Part shown: positions 1 to 8,107 of the stretch, piece by piece
Layout: every line of letters starts with the position of its first letter
How positions within the stretch are numbered: position 1 is the stretch's first letter
From: Mycobacterium sp. ITM-2016-00318
GTDB lineage: Bacteria > Actinomycetota > Actinomycetes > Mycobacteriales > Mycobacteriaceae
Direction of reading: 5' to 3'
Length of the DNA stretch: 64,000 nucleotides
NCBI RefSeq assembly: GCF_002968285.2
Contig: NZ_CP134400.1
Span: 4,402,001 to 4,466,000 of the forward strand
The notes under the pieces: model-generated
What the model saw: only the letters and a program-made list of their open reading frames with translations
Told to the model about the DNA's origin: nothing
The model's database searches: none
Position numbers and translations under genes: made by a program

Positions 1-440
1 GCCGGGAAGCGGACGGGTAGCTGCCACCAGGGTGCGGCGCTGACGAAGTGATCGGGATCGGACCCACCCTCATTGGTGTTGCGGTGGTGCTCAATATGGA
101 TGAACGCGAACGATTTGAATGAAATCAGAGGCGAGACGAAGAACATCGCTACGCGACCGAAGGCGACGTTGACCCAGCGATGTGAGCTGATCGAGTAATG
201 CGAGGCGTCGTGCAACACGGTGAACAGGACGAAGATTGCTGCGGAGTTCGCGGCGATAGTGGCAATTGCAGGCAAAGTGTCGGTGAGGGCAGCCCACGTT
301 GATGCGCCGAAGAGCGCAAGCGCGAGTGTGAAAATGCCGACTATCGGCCAGGACAGCGTAGGAACCTGCTCGCCCGGATTTGGCAAAGCGTGGTGCGAGG
401 CCACTAGTGGGGGTTTGGACGGTTGGGTCGTAGTCAGCAT
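1..440 (-). CDS. Fatty acid desaturase, membrane-bound di-iron type (N-terminal part; runs off the window)
   Basis: About 146 residues are visible, from an ATG at 440 to the window edge. The product would insert a double bond into an acyl chain at the membrane. Two histidine clusters typical of the membrane fatty acid desaturase family can be read: HDASH (HxxxH) after a hydrophobic stretch, and HIEHH (HxxHH) about 40 residues later, followed by RNTNEGGSDPDHF. The hydrophobic segments (WPIVGIFTLALALFGAS and IFVLFT) sit where the family has its first membrane helices. The third histidine box lies outside the window. The gene is downstream of, and in the same direction as, a PucR-type regulator (127-bp gap), which may control it. 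Family assignment is firm; substrate is unknown. Confidence 0.85.
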   Translation of the reverse strand, partial: MLTTTQPSKPPLVASHHALPNPGEQVPTLSWPIVGIFTLALALFGASTWAALTDTLPAIATIAANSAAIFVLFTVLHDASHYSISSHRWVNVAFGRVAMFFVSPLISFKSFAFIHIEHHRNTNEGGSDPDHFVSAAPWWQLPVRFP

Positions 441-567
441 CGGAGTCCTTCGCGCTTCGGGGTCAGATGCCAACCTACGAACGGCCGGTGTCGGTCAACA
501 AGACCCCCTCGGCCCTCTACGGTGTGCTGCTAGCACATTCGGCGCGCTCAGGCTCCAGCAAGTGAGG

Positions 568-1809
568 CTATGATTCGGGCAAAACCGAGGCCCCCAGCAC
601 GTCGCACACGAGTAGGGCGGCGTGCAGTTCGGCGACTTTGATCGTTGCGGGCCGGCCCCTGCGCTCTTCGGCACGACGCACCCTTTGCAGGACCGTGTTC
701 TTGTGGATGCCCAAGGTGCGTGCTGCGGTCGTCAGACTCCCTTGCGCGTCGAGAACGGCCAGGAGTGCGGCGCGCTCGCCGCGTTCTTTCGTATCGTCTC
801 GGGCGAGATCGCCGAGCTGAGCGGCAACGAAGGCCCTCGCCGCATCCAGGTCGCGCGAGATGGCGTCCACCAACGCAACGTCGCTGAACTCGGTGATCGA
901 TGGCGCTGCGCGCCCCGACAGTTCGATGATCCGGCGAGCGCGTAGCGCCTCGAGGTGGGAGGTGCGAAAGCCCGCAGCCCCCGGATGTGCCGAGCCCACC
1001 GCGATGTGAACGTTTTCGCGTTCGCCGGGAAACTCCGTCGCCATGCCCGTCAGCGAAGTCCTCACGTCTCCCGTCATCGATACCCATCCCCACACCGCGA
1101 CTGGGCCGTCGGCCACGACGAGTGAGTGACTCACCCCGAGATACCTACCAACCTGCCTGGCGAATCCCTCGAGGTCGACGCCGCGGTCGTCGGCCCAGCA
1201 CACGAAACCGATCTGTCGACCGGTGAGCCGGTGGCTGAGCACTCGTTCGGCCCGAGCGAGATCGACACGTTCGCCGGCTAGCAGTGCCCGCACGACGTCG
1301 TCGCGCTCGGCTCTTGCCTGGTTCTGGCGTCGGTCGAGCTCGGCGACGTACTCGGCAGCCACCAGACTGGAGATGCGGTCGATGTATCGAAACCCGTACC
1401 GCTCGAGATCGATGAACGTTCTCAGTGCCGCAGTGGGGTCGTCGATTCTGTCAGTAAGCCAGTCGGAAAGCTTCTCGGTGAAGTACTCATGACCCAACCG
1501 ATAGAACCGCAGCATCACATCGACGCTGTGCCCTCGTGATGCCATTGCTCGCGCGTGTTCGAGCGCAGTTACCGGCGCCTCCGCAGCCGCCACGTCAATC
1601 CCATGACGGAACATCGAAAGTACCGCTTCGAGATTCGACGAGCACGATCCCAGGGACAGGCCGCGAAGCTCAGCATCCCCGCCGACCTCCGGTATCCGCT
1701 CGACTATGTACGCGTGCATGTCCTCGGCCAGGCTGGACACATTCGTCAGCAGAGACGCAGCGATACCCCTTCCCGCGTCCGCGCCGTGGGCCGGCTCTAG
1801 CGCGTCCAT
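568..1809 (-). CDS. PucR/CdaR-family transcriptional regulator
   Basis: 413 residues starting at an ATG. The C-terminal part (about residues 345–395) carries the PucR-type helix-turn-helix: GSLTTAARTLGIHKNTVLQR, preceded by RAALLAVLDAQ, the characteristic arrangement of the PucR C-terminal HTH domain. The middle region resembles the GGDEF-like linker of these proteins, and the N-terminal ~180 residues are helical. Proteins of this type in actinobacteria usually control adjacent catabolic or lipid-modifying genes. The only co-directional neighbour is the desaturase gene downstream, so it is the likely target by inference. No operator was recognised. Confidence 0.85.
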   Translation of the reverse strand: MDALEPAHGADAGRGIAASLLTNVSSLAEDMHAYIVERIPEVGGDAELRGLSLGSCSSNLEAVLSMFRHGIDVAAAEAPVTALEHARAMASRGHSVDVMLRFYRLGHEYFTEKLSDWLTDRIDDPTAALRTFIDLERYGFRYIDRISSLVAAEYVAELDRRQNQARAERDDVVRALLAGERVDLARAERVLSHRLTGRQIGFVCWADDRGVDLEGFARQVGRYLGVSHSLVVADGPVAVWGWVSMTGDVRTSLTGMATEFPGERENVHIAVGSAHPGAAGFRTSHLEALRARRIIELSGRAAPSITEFSDVALVDAISRDLDAARAFVAAQLGDLARDDTKERGERAALLAVLDAQGSLTTAARTLGIHKNTVLQRVRRAEERRGRPATIKVAELHAALLVCDVLGASVLPES

Positions 1810-1946
1810 GACAGCACACTAACGTCGACAGAACTGCGACAGCCGGCCGTTCGCTGTCGACGCAGCACCGCACTTGTTGAGTGACTGGGGGACGCAAACC
1901 GGTCCGCGGGTCCAAAATGGGCCGAAATGCGAAAACGCGTCAATGA

Positions 1947-2171
1947 ATCGCCAGCCCGATCACCTCTCTCACCGCAAAACAACCCGAAACCGCGCTCGAA
2001 GCGCTCGTGAACGCCCAAGACGTCACCGACATCGCGACCCGATACGAAGCCGGGCAAACCACTCAGCAGGTCGGTGCTCGTTACGGCATCTCCCATACGA
2101 CCGTCGCTGCGGCGCTTCGGCGTGCATTTGCGGCCCCGCCCAGGATGGGGCTAAGCATCGCTGCCCCGTAG
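1947..2171 (+). pseudogene. Remnant of a helix-turn-helix protein (resolvase/recombinase-like HTH)
   Basis: An open frame begins directly after an in-frame stop (1944–1946) and ends with TAG at 2169–2171. It encodes a recognisable HTH: DVTDIATRYEAGQTTQQVGA followed by RYGISHTTVAAALRRAF. This resembles the C-terminal HTH of site-specific recombinases and other small DNA-binding proteins. There is no convincing start codon with a ribosome-binding site; the only in-frame candidate is a GTG at 2007. It looks like the decayed tail of a larger gene in an otherwise gene-free stretch (1810–2436). A short functional protein from GTG 2007 cannot be excluded. Confidence 0.4.
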
Positions 2172-2339
2172 GGACACACGAAGGTGTTTACGGCGACAAC
2201 ACACACGCCGTCTTCGGCGCCGTTACCGGACCAAGCGGTTAGGTGTCTCACGCACTATCCGATGCGAAGAACGGAGTCGCCATCGCCGATAACACCGCCG
2301 CAGCGCTGGTCTATGGCCACCGCTACTGCACTACGATAT

Positions 2340-2355
2340 TGTGATCCACATCACA
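2340..2355. promoter_or_regulatory. CRP-type operator upstream of the Asp23 operon
   Basis: The sequence TGTGATCCACATCACA is a perfect match to the TGTGA-N6-TCACA consensus used by CRP proteins, including the mycobacterial cAMP receptor protein. It lies 82 bp upstream of the ATG of the first Asp23 gene, a typical position for promoter control. Confidence 0.6.
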
Positions 2356-2436
2356 TCATGTGCGGCATTCGTTTCGCCGGACAGCGAGCGTCTAATCAGA
2401 CGTCACAACTCGAACGCAACGGGAGCGGGGATAACT

Positions 2437-2907
2437 ATGACAAGTGCTCAATCGGCGTCAAAGACCACAGGCGCAGCAGGCGCGGTGCCGTCGAGCGAAA
2501 ACGTTTTGAGCAGTTCGCACGGCACGACCACGATCGCCGACACCGTCGTCTCCAAGATCGCCGGCATCGCCGCGCGTGAAGTCAACGGTGTCTTCGCCCT
2601 CGGCGGCGGTGGAGCCGCCCGCATGGTCGGGCAATTGCGCGAACGCATCCCCGGCGCCAGCGTCAATCAGGGGCAAGGGGTTTCGGTGGAGGTCGGGGAA
2701 CGGCAGACCGCCGTCGACATCGATATCATCGCCGAATATGGGGTGGCCATGACTGACCTCGCTAGTGGGATACGCCGCAATGTGATCGCAGCTATCGAGC
2801 GGATGACCGGGCTCGAAGTCACGGAGGTCAACATCACCGTTCACGATGTGCATCTCGAAGACGAGGATGACGCCGACGAGCATGCCGGACCCGCCCGAGT
2901 GCAGTAA
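2437..2907 (+). CDS. Asp23/Gls24-family envelope stress protein (first copy)
   Basis: 156 residues. The ATG at 2437 is chosen because GGGAGCGGGG lies just upstream; an in-frame ATG at 2341 has no ribosome-binding site and would overlap the CRP-type site. The Asp23 core is visible: TTTIADTVVSKIAGIAAREV, then VDIDIIAEYGVAMTDLASGIRRNVIAAIERMTG and VTEVNITVHDVHL. Asp23 proteins are cytosolic but membrane-associated and take part in cell-envelope stress. The stop overlaps the start of the next gene (TAATG). This is the head gene of a six-gene operon. Confidence 0.85.
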   Translation: MTSAQSASKTTGAAGAVPSSENVLSSSHGTTTIADTVVSKIAGIAAREVNGVFALGGGGAARMVGQLRERIPGASVNQGQGVSVEVGERQTAVDIDIIAEYGVAMTDLASGIRRNVIAAIERMTGLEVTEVNITVHDVHLEDEDDADEHAGPARVQ

Positions 2908-3212
2908 TGACGGCTAGCACCCCGGCGCCGAACGAGCCGGCAGACCGCGTCGCGGCGGCGGTGCGGGCGGTGCCCGGCGTGGCCGACCTGCACCCGGGCA
3001 TGTTCGGTGAAGTCGGCACGTACCTGCCCGGACGGCGCGTGCCCGGCATCCGCATCGACGACGGCGCGGTACAGGTGCACATCTGCGTGGTGTTCGGCGC
3101 CTCCTTGCGCGACACCGCCGCTGCGGTGCGTGCCGCCATCGCTGCGCAACTGCCCGACGCCACCGTCATAGATGTCACCGTCGAAGACGTGATCCGCGGC
3201 CAGCCGCGGTGA
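2907..3212 (+). CDS. Small Asp23-like protein
   Basis: 101 residues, its ATG overlapping the stop of the previous gene by one base. It keeps an Asp23-like pattern (DRVAAAVRAVPGVADLHPG, VQVHICVVFGASLRDTAAAVR, ATVIDVTVEDV) but lacks the conserved N-terminal strand of the full-length family. It is probably a divergent or half-length member that partners the other two copies. The exact function is unknown; operon membership is clear from the overlap. Confidence 0.7.
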   Translation: MTASTPAPNEPADRVAAAVRAVPGVADLHPGMFGEVGTYLPGRRVPGIRIDDGAVQVHICVVFGASLRDTAAAVRAAIAAQLPDATVIDVTVEDVIRGQPR

Positions 3213-3256
3213 CACTTTCGACATGAGGCCATCATCTCTCTTGGGAAGGACACAAA

Positions 3257-3436
3257 GTGACCACTAGCACAGTTGGACTGATCGCCGGCTTGCTGCTCGG
3301 ATTGGCCGCCGCCGCAGGCGGTTTCACCGGCTTTTTGATCGCGCTCGTGCTCGGCGTGATTGGTTACATCATCGGTGGGCAGCGCGACGGGGAATTCGAC
3401 GTGATGGCGCTGCTGCGGGGTCGCGACCGTGGCTGA
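3257..3436 (+). CDS. 59-residue membrane protein, DUF2273-like
   Basis: Starts at GTG 3257 behind GGAAGGA and ends at TGA 3436. The protein is almost entirely a hydrophobic hairpin (GLIAGLLLGLAAAAGG, then FLIALVLGVIGYIIGG) with a short charged tail. DUF2273 proteins of this size and shape occur in Asp23/Gls24 operons of other bacteria. It would sit in the cytoplasmic membrane and may help anchor Asp23. The next gene starts inside its last codons. Confidence 0.7.
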   Translation: MTTSTVGLIAGLLLGLAAAAGGFTGFLIALVLGVIGYIIGGQRDGEFDVMALLRGRDRG

Positions 3437-3800
3437 GCCGTCAGACGCTGATCCCGGCGATCGTGGAACACTCGTCGTCAAGGACAGGGTTGCTCAGCGC
3501 ATCGCGGTTCGTGCTGCCCGCGACACCGCGGGCGTGTTGCCGCAGGACGCAACGATGACCAAATTGATCGGTCGCGAGCTGCCCAAGGTGACCGTAATGA
3601 TCTCGGCGGATCGGGTGCGCGCGGCCGTCGACGTTGCGGTGCCTTGGCCCTGCCCGCTCACAGACGTCGGCGCGGCGGTGCGGCAAAACGTCGGCACGGC
3701 CTTGCACCGGTTGGCCGGGCTGGAGGTCGACGGCGTTGATGTCACCGTCTCGAAGGTGGTCTCGGAAATTGAGACCACGCCCGCCCGGGTGCTGCAATGA
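3429..3800 (+). CDS. Asp23-family envelope stress protein (second full copy)
   Basis: 123 residues from a GTG that overlaps the preceding gene by 8 bases. The Asp23 pattern is present: TLVVKDRVAQRIAVRAARDT, RAAVDVAVPWPCPLTDVGAA, VRQNVGTALHRLAG and VDGVDVTVSKVV. It is paralogous to the protein starting at 2437. Its stop overlaps the next start codon, implying coupled translation. Confidence 0.8.
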   Translation: MAEPSDADPGDRGTLVVKDRVAQRIAVRAARDTAGVLPQDATMTKLIGRELPKVTVMISADRVRAAVDVAVPWPCPLTDVGAAVRQNVGTALHRLAGLEVDGVDVTVSKVVSEIETTPARVLQ

Positions 3801-4417
3801 CCACCACCGACCTCGGGCAAGGCGGCGCCGACCGCACTCCCGACCAATGGCAAGGCGGCGATCACGACCGGTCGACGGCGCTTCCTGCGGCCGCCCCCGT
3901 CCCCGTCGCACCGCTGGCCGCGTCCTATCTCGGAGCGCTGTGCGGGATAGCGCTGGTGGTCCTGGGCGCGGTCGGCATCCGCGACGGCATCGTCGCGGCC
4001 GGCTGGATAGACGGCCGGCTGTGGACCCGCATGACGGTCGACTGGATCGACGGGCAGACTTTCCACGGCTGGATGGTGCCGGTCGGAATCATCGCAGCAC
4101 TGCTGGGCCTGTTGTGCGTGGTGCTGGCGCTCAAGCCACGCCGTAAACGCGCGGTGGCATTGTCCGCACGCTCCAGCGTCTATCTCGAACTCTCCGACGC
4201 TGAGCGGGTGGCCGCGGCCGCGGCGCGCTCGGTCCCCGGCGTCGTGGACGCCAACGCTCGCGCGCGTCGCCGCCAAATCACCGTCCGCGCCCGCACAACT
4301 GGTGCTGATCCCGCCGAGCAGCGTGCTGCGGTGAGCGGCGCGGTCACCGACGCGCTTGCGCCGCTGACCGACGCCCCCAGAATCAAAGTCCGTGTGAGCA
4401 CCGGAGGACGCCGATGA
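3797..4417 (+). CDS. Two-helix membrane protein of the Asp23 operon (DUF6286-like)
   Basis: 206 residues; its start overlaps the previous stop (ATGA). Two membrane segments are clear: LGALCGIALVVLGAVGI at about residues 48–65 and MVPVGIIAALLGLLCVVLAL at about 93–112, separated by a loop with WIDGQTFHGW. The rest is a soluble, Asp23-like alpha/beta domain (ERVAAAAARSVPGVVDANAR, RQITVRARTTG). The order of membrane pair then soluble domain matches the actinobacterial DUF6286 family found beside Asp23 genes. Probable role: membrane scaffold for the Asp23 proteins. Confidence 0.7.
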   Translation: MTTTDLGQGGADRTPDQWQGGDHDRSTALPAAAPVPVAPLAASYLGALCGIALVVLGAVGIRDGIVAAGWIDGRLWTRMTVDWIDGQTFHGWMVPVGIIAALLGLLCVVLALKPRRKRAVALSARSSVYLELSDAERVAAAAARSVPGVVDANARARRRQITVRARTTGADPAEQRAAVSGAVTDALAPLTDAPRIKVRVSTGGRR

Positions 4418-4977
4418 GACCCTTCGTGACCGGCGTCGACCGCCTCGGCACCCTTGTACTGGGTCTTCTTTTGCTCGCGATCGGCGTCGGTTTCCTCGCG
4501 TGGGCCGTTGTCGACGTCGACAATGCCACCGTGTTGACCGCTCCGGGTCTGGCAACCGCAGCCGGGTCGGCCTGGTGGCCATGGGCCACGGGCGCCGCCG
4601 GCGTGGTGTTGGTGCCGTTGGGGATGCGCTGGCTGCTTAGCCGGGGACCCGCCGAACGCCCTAGGCCGCTGACGCTGCCCGGAAGCGACCAGACGGGAAG
4701 GCTGACCGCCGACCTCAAGTCGCTGGCGAGCGCCGCCGCCGACCAGCTGAGCAGTCATCCGGCGGTACGCTCGGCGAAAGGTTCGGCGATCGTCGACCGC
4801 GGCGCGCCGAGTATTCAGCTGAAAGCAACCGCGTCTTCCGCCGAGACACTGGCAGAGGCGGTTCGCGCCGCCGATGACATCGCGACGACTGCGACCGGCA
4901 TGCTCGGCGACGCCATAGTCGTTCGCACTCGACTGCACGTCGACACCAAACGCCGCGCCGAGCGACGCCTCGCCTGA
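4414..4977 (+). CDS. AmaP-like membrane anchor of the Asp23 operon
   Basis: 187 residues, ATG overlapping the previous stop (ATGA). The N-terminal half holds two membrane helices (LGTLVLGLLLLAIGVGFLAW and WPWATGAAGVVLVPLGMRWLL). The C-terminal half is soluble (DLKSLASAAADQLSSHPAVR ... SIQLKATASSAETLAEAVRA). This layout matches AmaP, which anchors Asp23 to the membrane in Firmicutes, although sequence similarity is only general. It is the last gene of the operon; 323 bp without a gene follow. Confidence 0.65.
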   Translation: MRPFVTGVDRLGTLVLGLLLLAIGVGFLAWAVVDVDNATVLTAPGLATAAGSAWWPWATGAAGVVLVPLGMRWLLSRGPAERPRPLTLPGSDQTGRLTADLKSLASAAADQLSSHPAVRSAKGSAIVDRGAPSIQLKATASSAETLAEAVRAADDIATTATGMLGDAIVVRTRLHVDTKRRAERRLA

Positions 4978-5300
4978 CTGCTCAGAGGTGAGCATCGCCT
5001 CGGTGGTGCACGCAGGTCTGGACGCTGGGATGGCAGCGCACCGGTACTGGCGACCAGCTAGCTGGCACGCCGCCCCCGGGGAAGCGCTTAATCGTCTAGC
5101 CGTACTGATTCGAGAGGTTAGGTACGCGGGTGGCGGGTGGTTGGCCTCCGAGTGCGGTGTTGCCGCGGTGGTAATTGTAGGTGCAGCCAGCCGGCAACGA
5201 CGGTGGGGAATTGTTACGAGGACGACTGCAAGCACACCCGACTGGGTAGACAACGTTCGACGATCCCCCGTTCGGGGAGCAGCAGAGAGAGTGATGAGCC
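4978..5300. other. Gene-free stretch between the Asp23 operon and csbD
   Basis: Open frames here (for example 4988–5317) have no family resemblance and no ribosome-binding site. A GGGTAG at 5244–5249 resembles a SigF-type -10 element but has no matching -35 at the right spacing, so I do not call a promoter. The csbD promoter must lie in this stretch. Confidence 0.5.
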
Positions 5301-5495
5301 ATGAGCGGTTCCGATAAGGCCAGTAACAAAGTGCAGCGGCTCAGGGGCAAGGCGAAAGAGACAATCGGCCGTGCCATCGGAGACCCCGCGCTTGAAAATC
5401 AAGGCGGACGCGATCAGCGCGGATCGCATCTGAAAGACGCTGGTGAAAAGATCAAGGACGCGTTCCGCCCCAAGCGACGCAGGCAGCAGAAGTAG
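5301..5495 (+). CDS. CsbD-family general stress protein
   Basis: 64 residues, very hydrophilic and rich in Lys, Arg, Gly and Gln. The CsbD signature is visible: ASNKVQRLRGKAKETIGRAI, then a Gly/Gln-rich middle and LKDAGEKIKDAF. CsbD-like proteins are small stress-induced proteins of unknown biochemical activity, usually under general stress sigma factors. The gene stands alone between the Asp23 operon and the tRNA gene. Confidence 0.85.
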   Translation: MSGSDKASNKVQRLRGKAKETIGRAIGDPALENQGGRDQRGSHLKDAGEKIKDAFRPKRRRQQK

Positions 5496-5687
5496 GCGGG
5501 GGTGCAGGGGCATAGATGCGGCTGACACTGCTCTAACTCGCGAGAAAGGACGCCAACCGCAGCGGTTGGCACGATAGGCTTGCCTGATCATGCGCGGCGG
5601 ACTACAGCTGCGCCTGAATCCCGGAAACCGCAAGCGATCCGAATGACTTCGCGGGGTTCGAGTAAGGACGCGAAGGTGTCGGGTCAG

Positions 5688-5760
5688 TGGAGCTAAGGGG
5701 AATCGAACCCCTGACCTACTCGATGCGAACGAGTCGCGCTACCAACTGCGCCATAGCCCC
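5688..5760 (-). tRNA. tRNA-Ala (anticodon CGC)
   Basis: Read on the minus strand the sequence folds into a cloverleaf. The acceptor stem is GGGGCTA/TAGCTCC with one G-U pair, the D stem GCGC/GCGC, the anticodon stem ACTCG/CGAGT with loop TTCGCAT, and the T stem AGGGG/CCCCT with loop TTCGAAT or TTCGATT. The anticodon CGC reads the alanine codon GCG. The discriminator base is A and no CCA is encoded. Ends are accurate to about one base. Confidence 0.92.
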
Positions 5761-5823
5761 TGGTCGGTAGCACAGGCTACCAGTGCACCCGCTGCCGCCG
5801 GAAACCGGCAGGACCGCGGACGT

Positions 5824-6915
5824 CTACTGCCCGGCCGCCCTCGGCAGGTCGTATCCATGCATCGCAGGCGCGTAGTCGAGGTGCTCGAACATCGGGTCCT
5901 CGTCGTCGATCTCAAGCACCACCGCACCCGGCCTGCGCAGCCGTGCCGGCACCAGGTCGAGGTCGTGGTCCTCGGTGTTCTCGACGCCGAGGCGCGCGCG
6001 TGCCGCCCGCGTTGCCCGGCGCCGCATCAACCGCTGCTCGATGCGCGTCTGACGCCGCAGATAGCCCAAGTAGAGCAGTGTCACCGCGCCGGTGCCGCCG
6101 CACACGTACCAGCCCCACGGCGCCTGGAAGTACGCGTAGGCCGCCGACGCCATCATCATCAGCGTCATGAACGCCAGCATCCGCTTGCGGAACTTGTACT
6201 TTCGGGCGCTGATCGCCGCGGCCTTCGCCGGGTCGTAGCGACGCCGCCGCGAGGCCCCCATCGAGTCCGCGATCCGCAGATCGGTTTCCGCAGCTGCCTC
6301 GAGGCCGGAAGAGTCGTCGACGTACTCGTACTCGTCGGCGGTACCGTCGTCCGCGTCGTCATCTTCGTATTCGTCAGTCGCGACTTCGTAGATCGCGGTG
6401 TCGACGTTCTCCTCTTCGGACTCCTGGACCTCGACGACCTCGTCGGCCTCATCGCCGTCGTCGGGTTCCTCGAAATTCAGTGTCAGCTCGTCGCTTTCAG
6501 CGAGCTCTTGCTCAGCCGACGCGCCAACCGGCAGGGCGCCCACCGGCTCCTCGATGACATCGACGTCGAGGTATTCGGGTTCGGCGACCTCGACGACGGG
6601 CGCCGCGAGCACCACCGTCTTCTCCGACTCGTCGTCTTCCTCGTCTTCGTAGTCGTCGTCGAAATCGTCGTCGTCGAAGGTCTCGTCTAGGTCGTCCTCG
6701 GACGGTCGCCAGGCCGGGTCGCTGCGATGCCCCGACGCCGGTCCCCCGCGTTTGAGCAGCCGTGCGCTGGTGGTGGTGTTGAGGACCCGCGTCGCCAGCG
6801 CCACATCGCTCGTCCGCCTGACGGCGTCGCGCTTGCTGATCAGCATCGGAACCAGAACGAAGAGCCAGAGCACGACAAGTGAGATCCAAAGGAGGGACTG
6901 GGGGATGCTCGGCAT
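5824..6915 (-). CDS. glpR: Divisome membrane protein SepX/GlpR
   Basis: 363 residues from the ATG at 6915, chosen because GGAGCAGG lies just upstream; an in-frame start at 6984 lacks one. An N-terminal helix (SLLWISLVVLWLFVLVPMLI) is followed by a ~150-residue stretch dominated by Asp and Glu. Two more helices follow near residues 265–305 (MLAFMTLMMMASAAYAYF and WYVCGGTGAVTLLYLGYL), then a basic arginine-rich segment. This matches actinobacterial SepX/GlpR, the membrane receptor that recruits the gephyrin-like protein Glp to the FtsZ divisome. The glp gene lies nearby at 8776–10056. The M. tuberculosis counterpart is Rv0996 by position. Confidence 0.85.
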   Translation of the reverse strand: MPSIPQSLLWISLVVLWLFVLVPMLISKRDAVRRTSDVALATRVLNTTTSARLLKRGGPASGHRSDPAWRPSEDDLDETFDDDDFDDDYEDEEDDESEKTVVLAAPVVEVAEPEYLDVDVIEEPVGALPVGASAEQELAESDELTLNFEEPDDGDEADEVVEVQESEEENVDTAIYEVATDEYEDDDADDGTADEYEYVDDSSGLEAAAETDLRIADSMGASRRRRYDPAKAAAISARKYKFRKRMLAFMTLMMMASAAYAYFQAPWGWYVCGGTGAVTLLYLGYLRRQTRIEQRLMRRRATRAARARLGVENTEDHDLDLVPARLRRPGAVVLEIDDEDPMFEHLDYAPAMHGYDLPRAAGQ

Positions 6916-7153
6916 GACGCCTGCTCCTTTCCCCATCAGGCTAGGTCCGTGACCAGCGCGTCCGTCATTGGGGCGCCGAGACAATTACACACCTGTAATT
7001 CGCTGGTGACAAGCACCAACAGTCACTTATGTCACATTTGCCACAGGCCTCTTAAGCAGGGCGACTGTGCGCGTGCATACGCGAATCGCCGACCCTGTGG
7101 ACAAATCCGCACAGTCGGCCGGTTGTGTCGGAGTCCGGCGGCACGCTCCGGCC

Positions 7154-8029
7154 ATGGGGGATGAACTCGAATGGCCGCTGCGCGGATGGGAAGCCGTCGA
7201 AGCCGAAGCGCTGACGGCCCGGCAGCTCAAGAGGTTCTACACGCCGGTCTACCCGGCGGTGCACATTCCGCGAGGCGCGGAGCTTTCTGCAGCTCAGCGC
7301 GCGATCGCAGCCTGGTTGTGGTCTCGCCGATGCGGGGTTGTCGCCGGCTTGTCCGCCGCTGCGATGCTGGGCGCCAAGTGGATCGACCCGGCACTGCCCG
7401 CCGAGATGATCCACACCAACCGGCGGCCCCCGCCGATGCTGACGGTGCACACCGACACCGCCGCGGCATGCGAGATCCAACGCGTGGACGGAATGCGCGT
7501 GACGACCGCTGCCCGTACCGCTTTCGACATCGCCAGGCGTCGTGAACTCGTCGAGGGCGTCCAGCGTGTCGACGCTCTGATGAACGCCACCGACGTCAAG
7601 GTCTGCGACGTCGAAGACGTGATCGCTGGGCATCCGGGGGTCCGCGGCCTCGAGCAGCTCCGCCGAACGCTCGAGCTCGTCGACGGCGGGGCCGAATCCC
7701 CCTACGAGTCGCTGACGCGGTTGCTATTCGTGCGCAGTGGATTTCCGCGGCCCGAAACGCAGATACCCGTCGTCGACGACTACGGAGTTCTCGTGGCCGT
7801 CATCGATATGGGCTGGCGCGACTACCTGGTTGGCGTCGACTTCGAAGGCGCACACCATTGGACGGATCCGCGACAGCGGCGATGGGACGCCGAGCGCTAC
7901 ACGCGGTTGGCCGAAATCGGGTGGACCGATTTCCGGGTGACGAGCGGCATGGTGCACAACGCTTCGAGAACGCTGTTGCGGCGCGTCGGCGCTGCACTCG
8001 TCGCGCGCGGCTGCCCACAGACGTGGTGA
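7154..8029 (+). CDS. AbiEi-antitoxin-like / Vsr-like nuclease-fold protein
   Basis: 291 residues from ATG 7154, preferred over an in-frame GTG at 7067. The middle (AAARTAFDIARRRELVEGVQ) resembles the AbiEi-like C-terminal region found in many mycobacterial proteins. The C-terminal third resembles the DUF559/Vsr nuclease fold: ESPYESLTRLLFVRSGFPRP, then VIDMGWRDYLVGVDFEGAHH and WTDFRV. The family is abundant and multicopy in mycobacteria, with unproven activity. No toxin partner lies beside it. It separates glpR from rimJ–glp–galU and runs on the opposite strand, which suggests later insertion. Confidence 0.65.
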   Translation: MGDELEWPLRGWEAVEAEALTARQLKRFYTPVYPAVHIPRGAELSAAQRAIAAWLWSRRCGVVAGLSAAAMLGAKWIDPALPAEMIHTNRRPPPMLTVHTDTAAACEIQRVDGMRVTTAARTAFDIARRRELVEGVQRVDALMNATDVKVCDVEDVIAGHPGVRGLEQLRRTLELVDGGAESPYESLTRLLFVRSGFPRPETQIPVVDDYGVLVAVIDMGWRDYLVGVDFEGAHHWTDPRQRRWDAERYTRLAEIGWTDFRVTSGMVHNASRTLLRRVGAALVARGCPQTW

Positions 8030-8081
8030 CTGTGCGCCTACTGACGCGGCTGCGGCGTGTTGCGTACGCAGACGCACAGTC
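8028..8081. terminator. Inverted repeat between convergent genes
   Basis: GACTGTGCG at 8028–8036 pairs with CGCACAGTC at 8073–8081. The repeat lies between the ends of two convergent genes. There is no T-tract, so it is only a possible bidirectional terminator. Confidence 0.35.
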
Positions 8082-8107
8082 GCGAACCCGAACCCGAACC
8101 GAACGCC

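Noticed and set aside
5244..5249. GGGTAG as a SigF-type -10 before csbD
   Set aside because: No GGTTT-like -35 at 16–18 bp spacing.
4988..5317. 109-residue open frame before csbD
   Set aside because: No ribosome-binding site, no family, overlaps the csbD start.
5857..6690. 277-residue open frame opposite glpR
   Set aside because: Val/Arg-rich mirror of the acidic Asp/Glu region of GlpR; no start signal or family.
7096..7104. TGTGGACAA (reverse of TTGTCCACA) as part of a replication origin
   Set aside because: A single mycobacterial DnaA-box-like 9-mer without clustering or dnaA/dnaN/rpmH neighbours; expected by chance.
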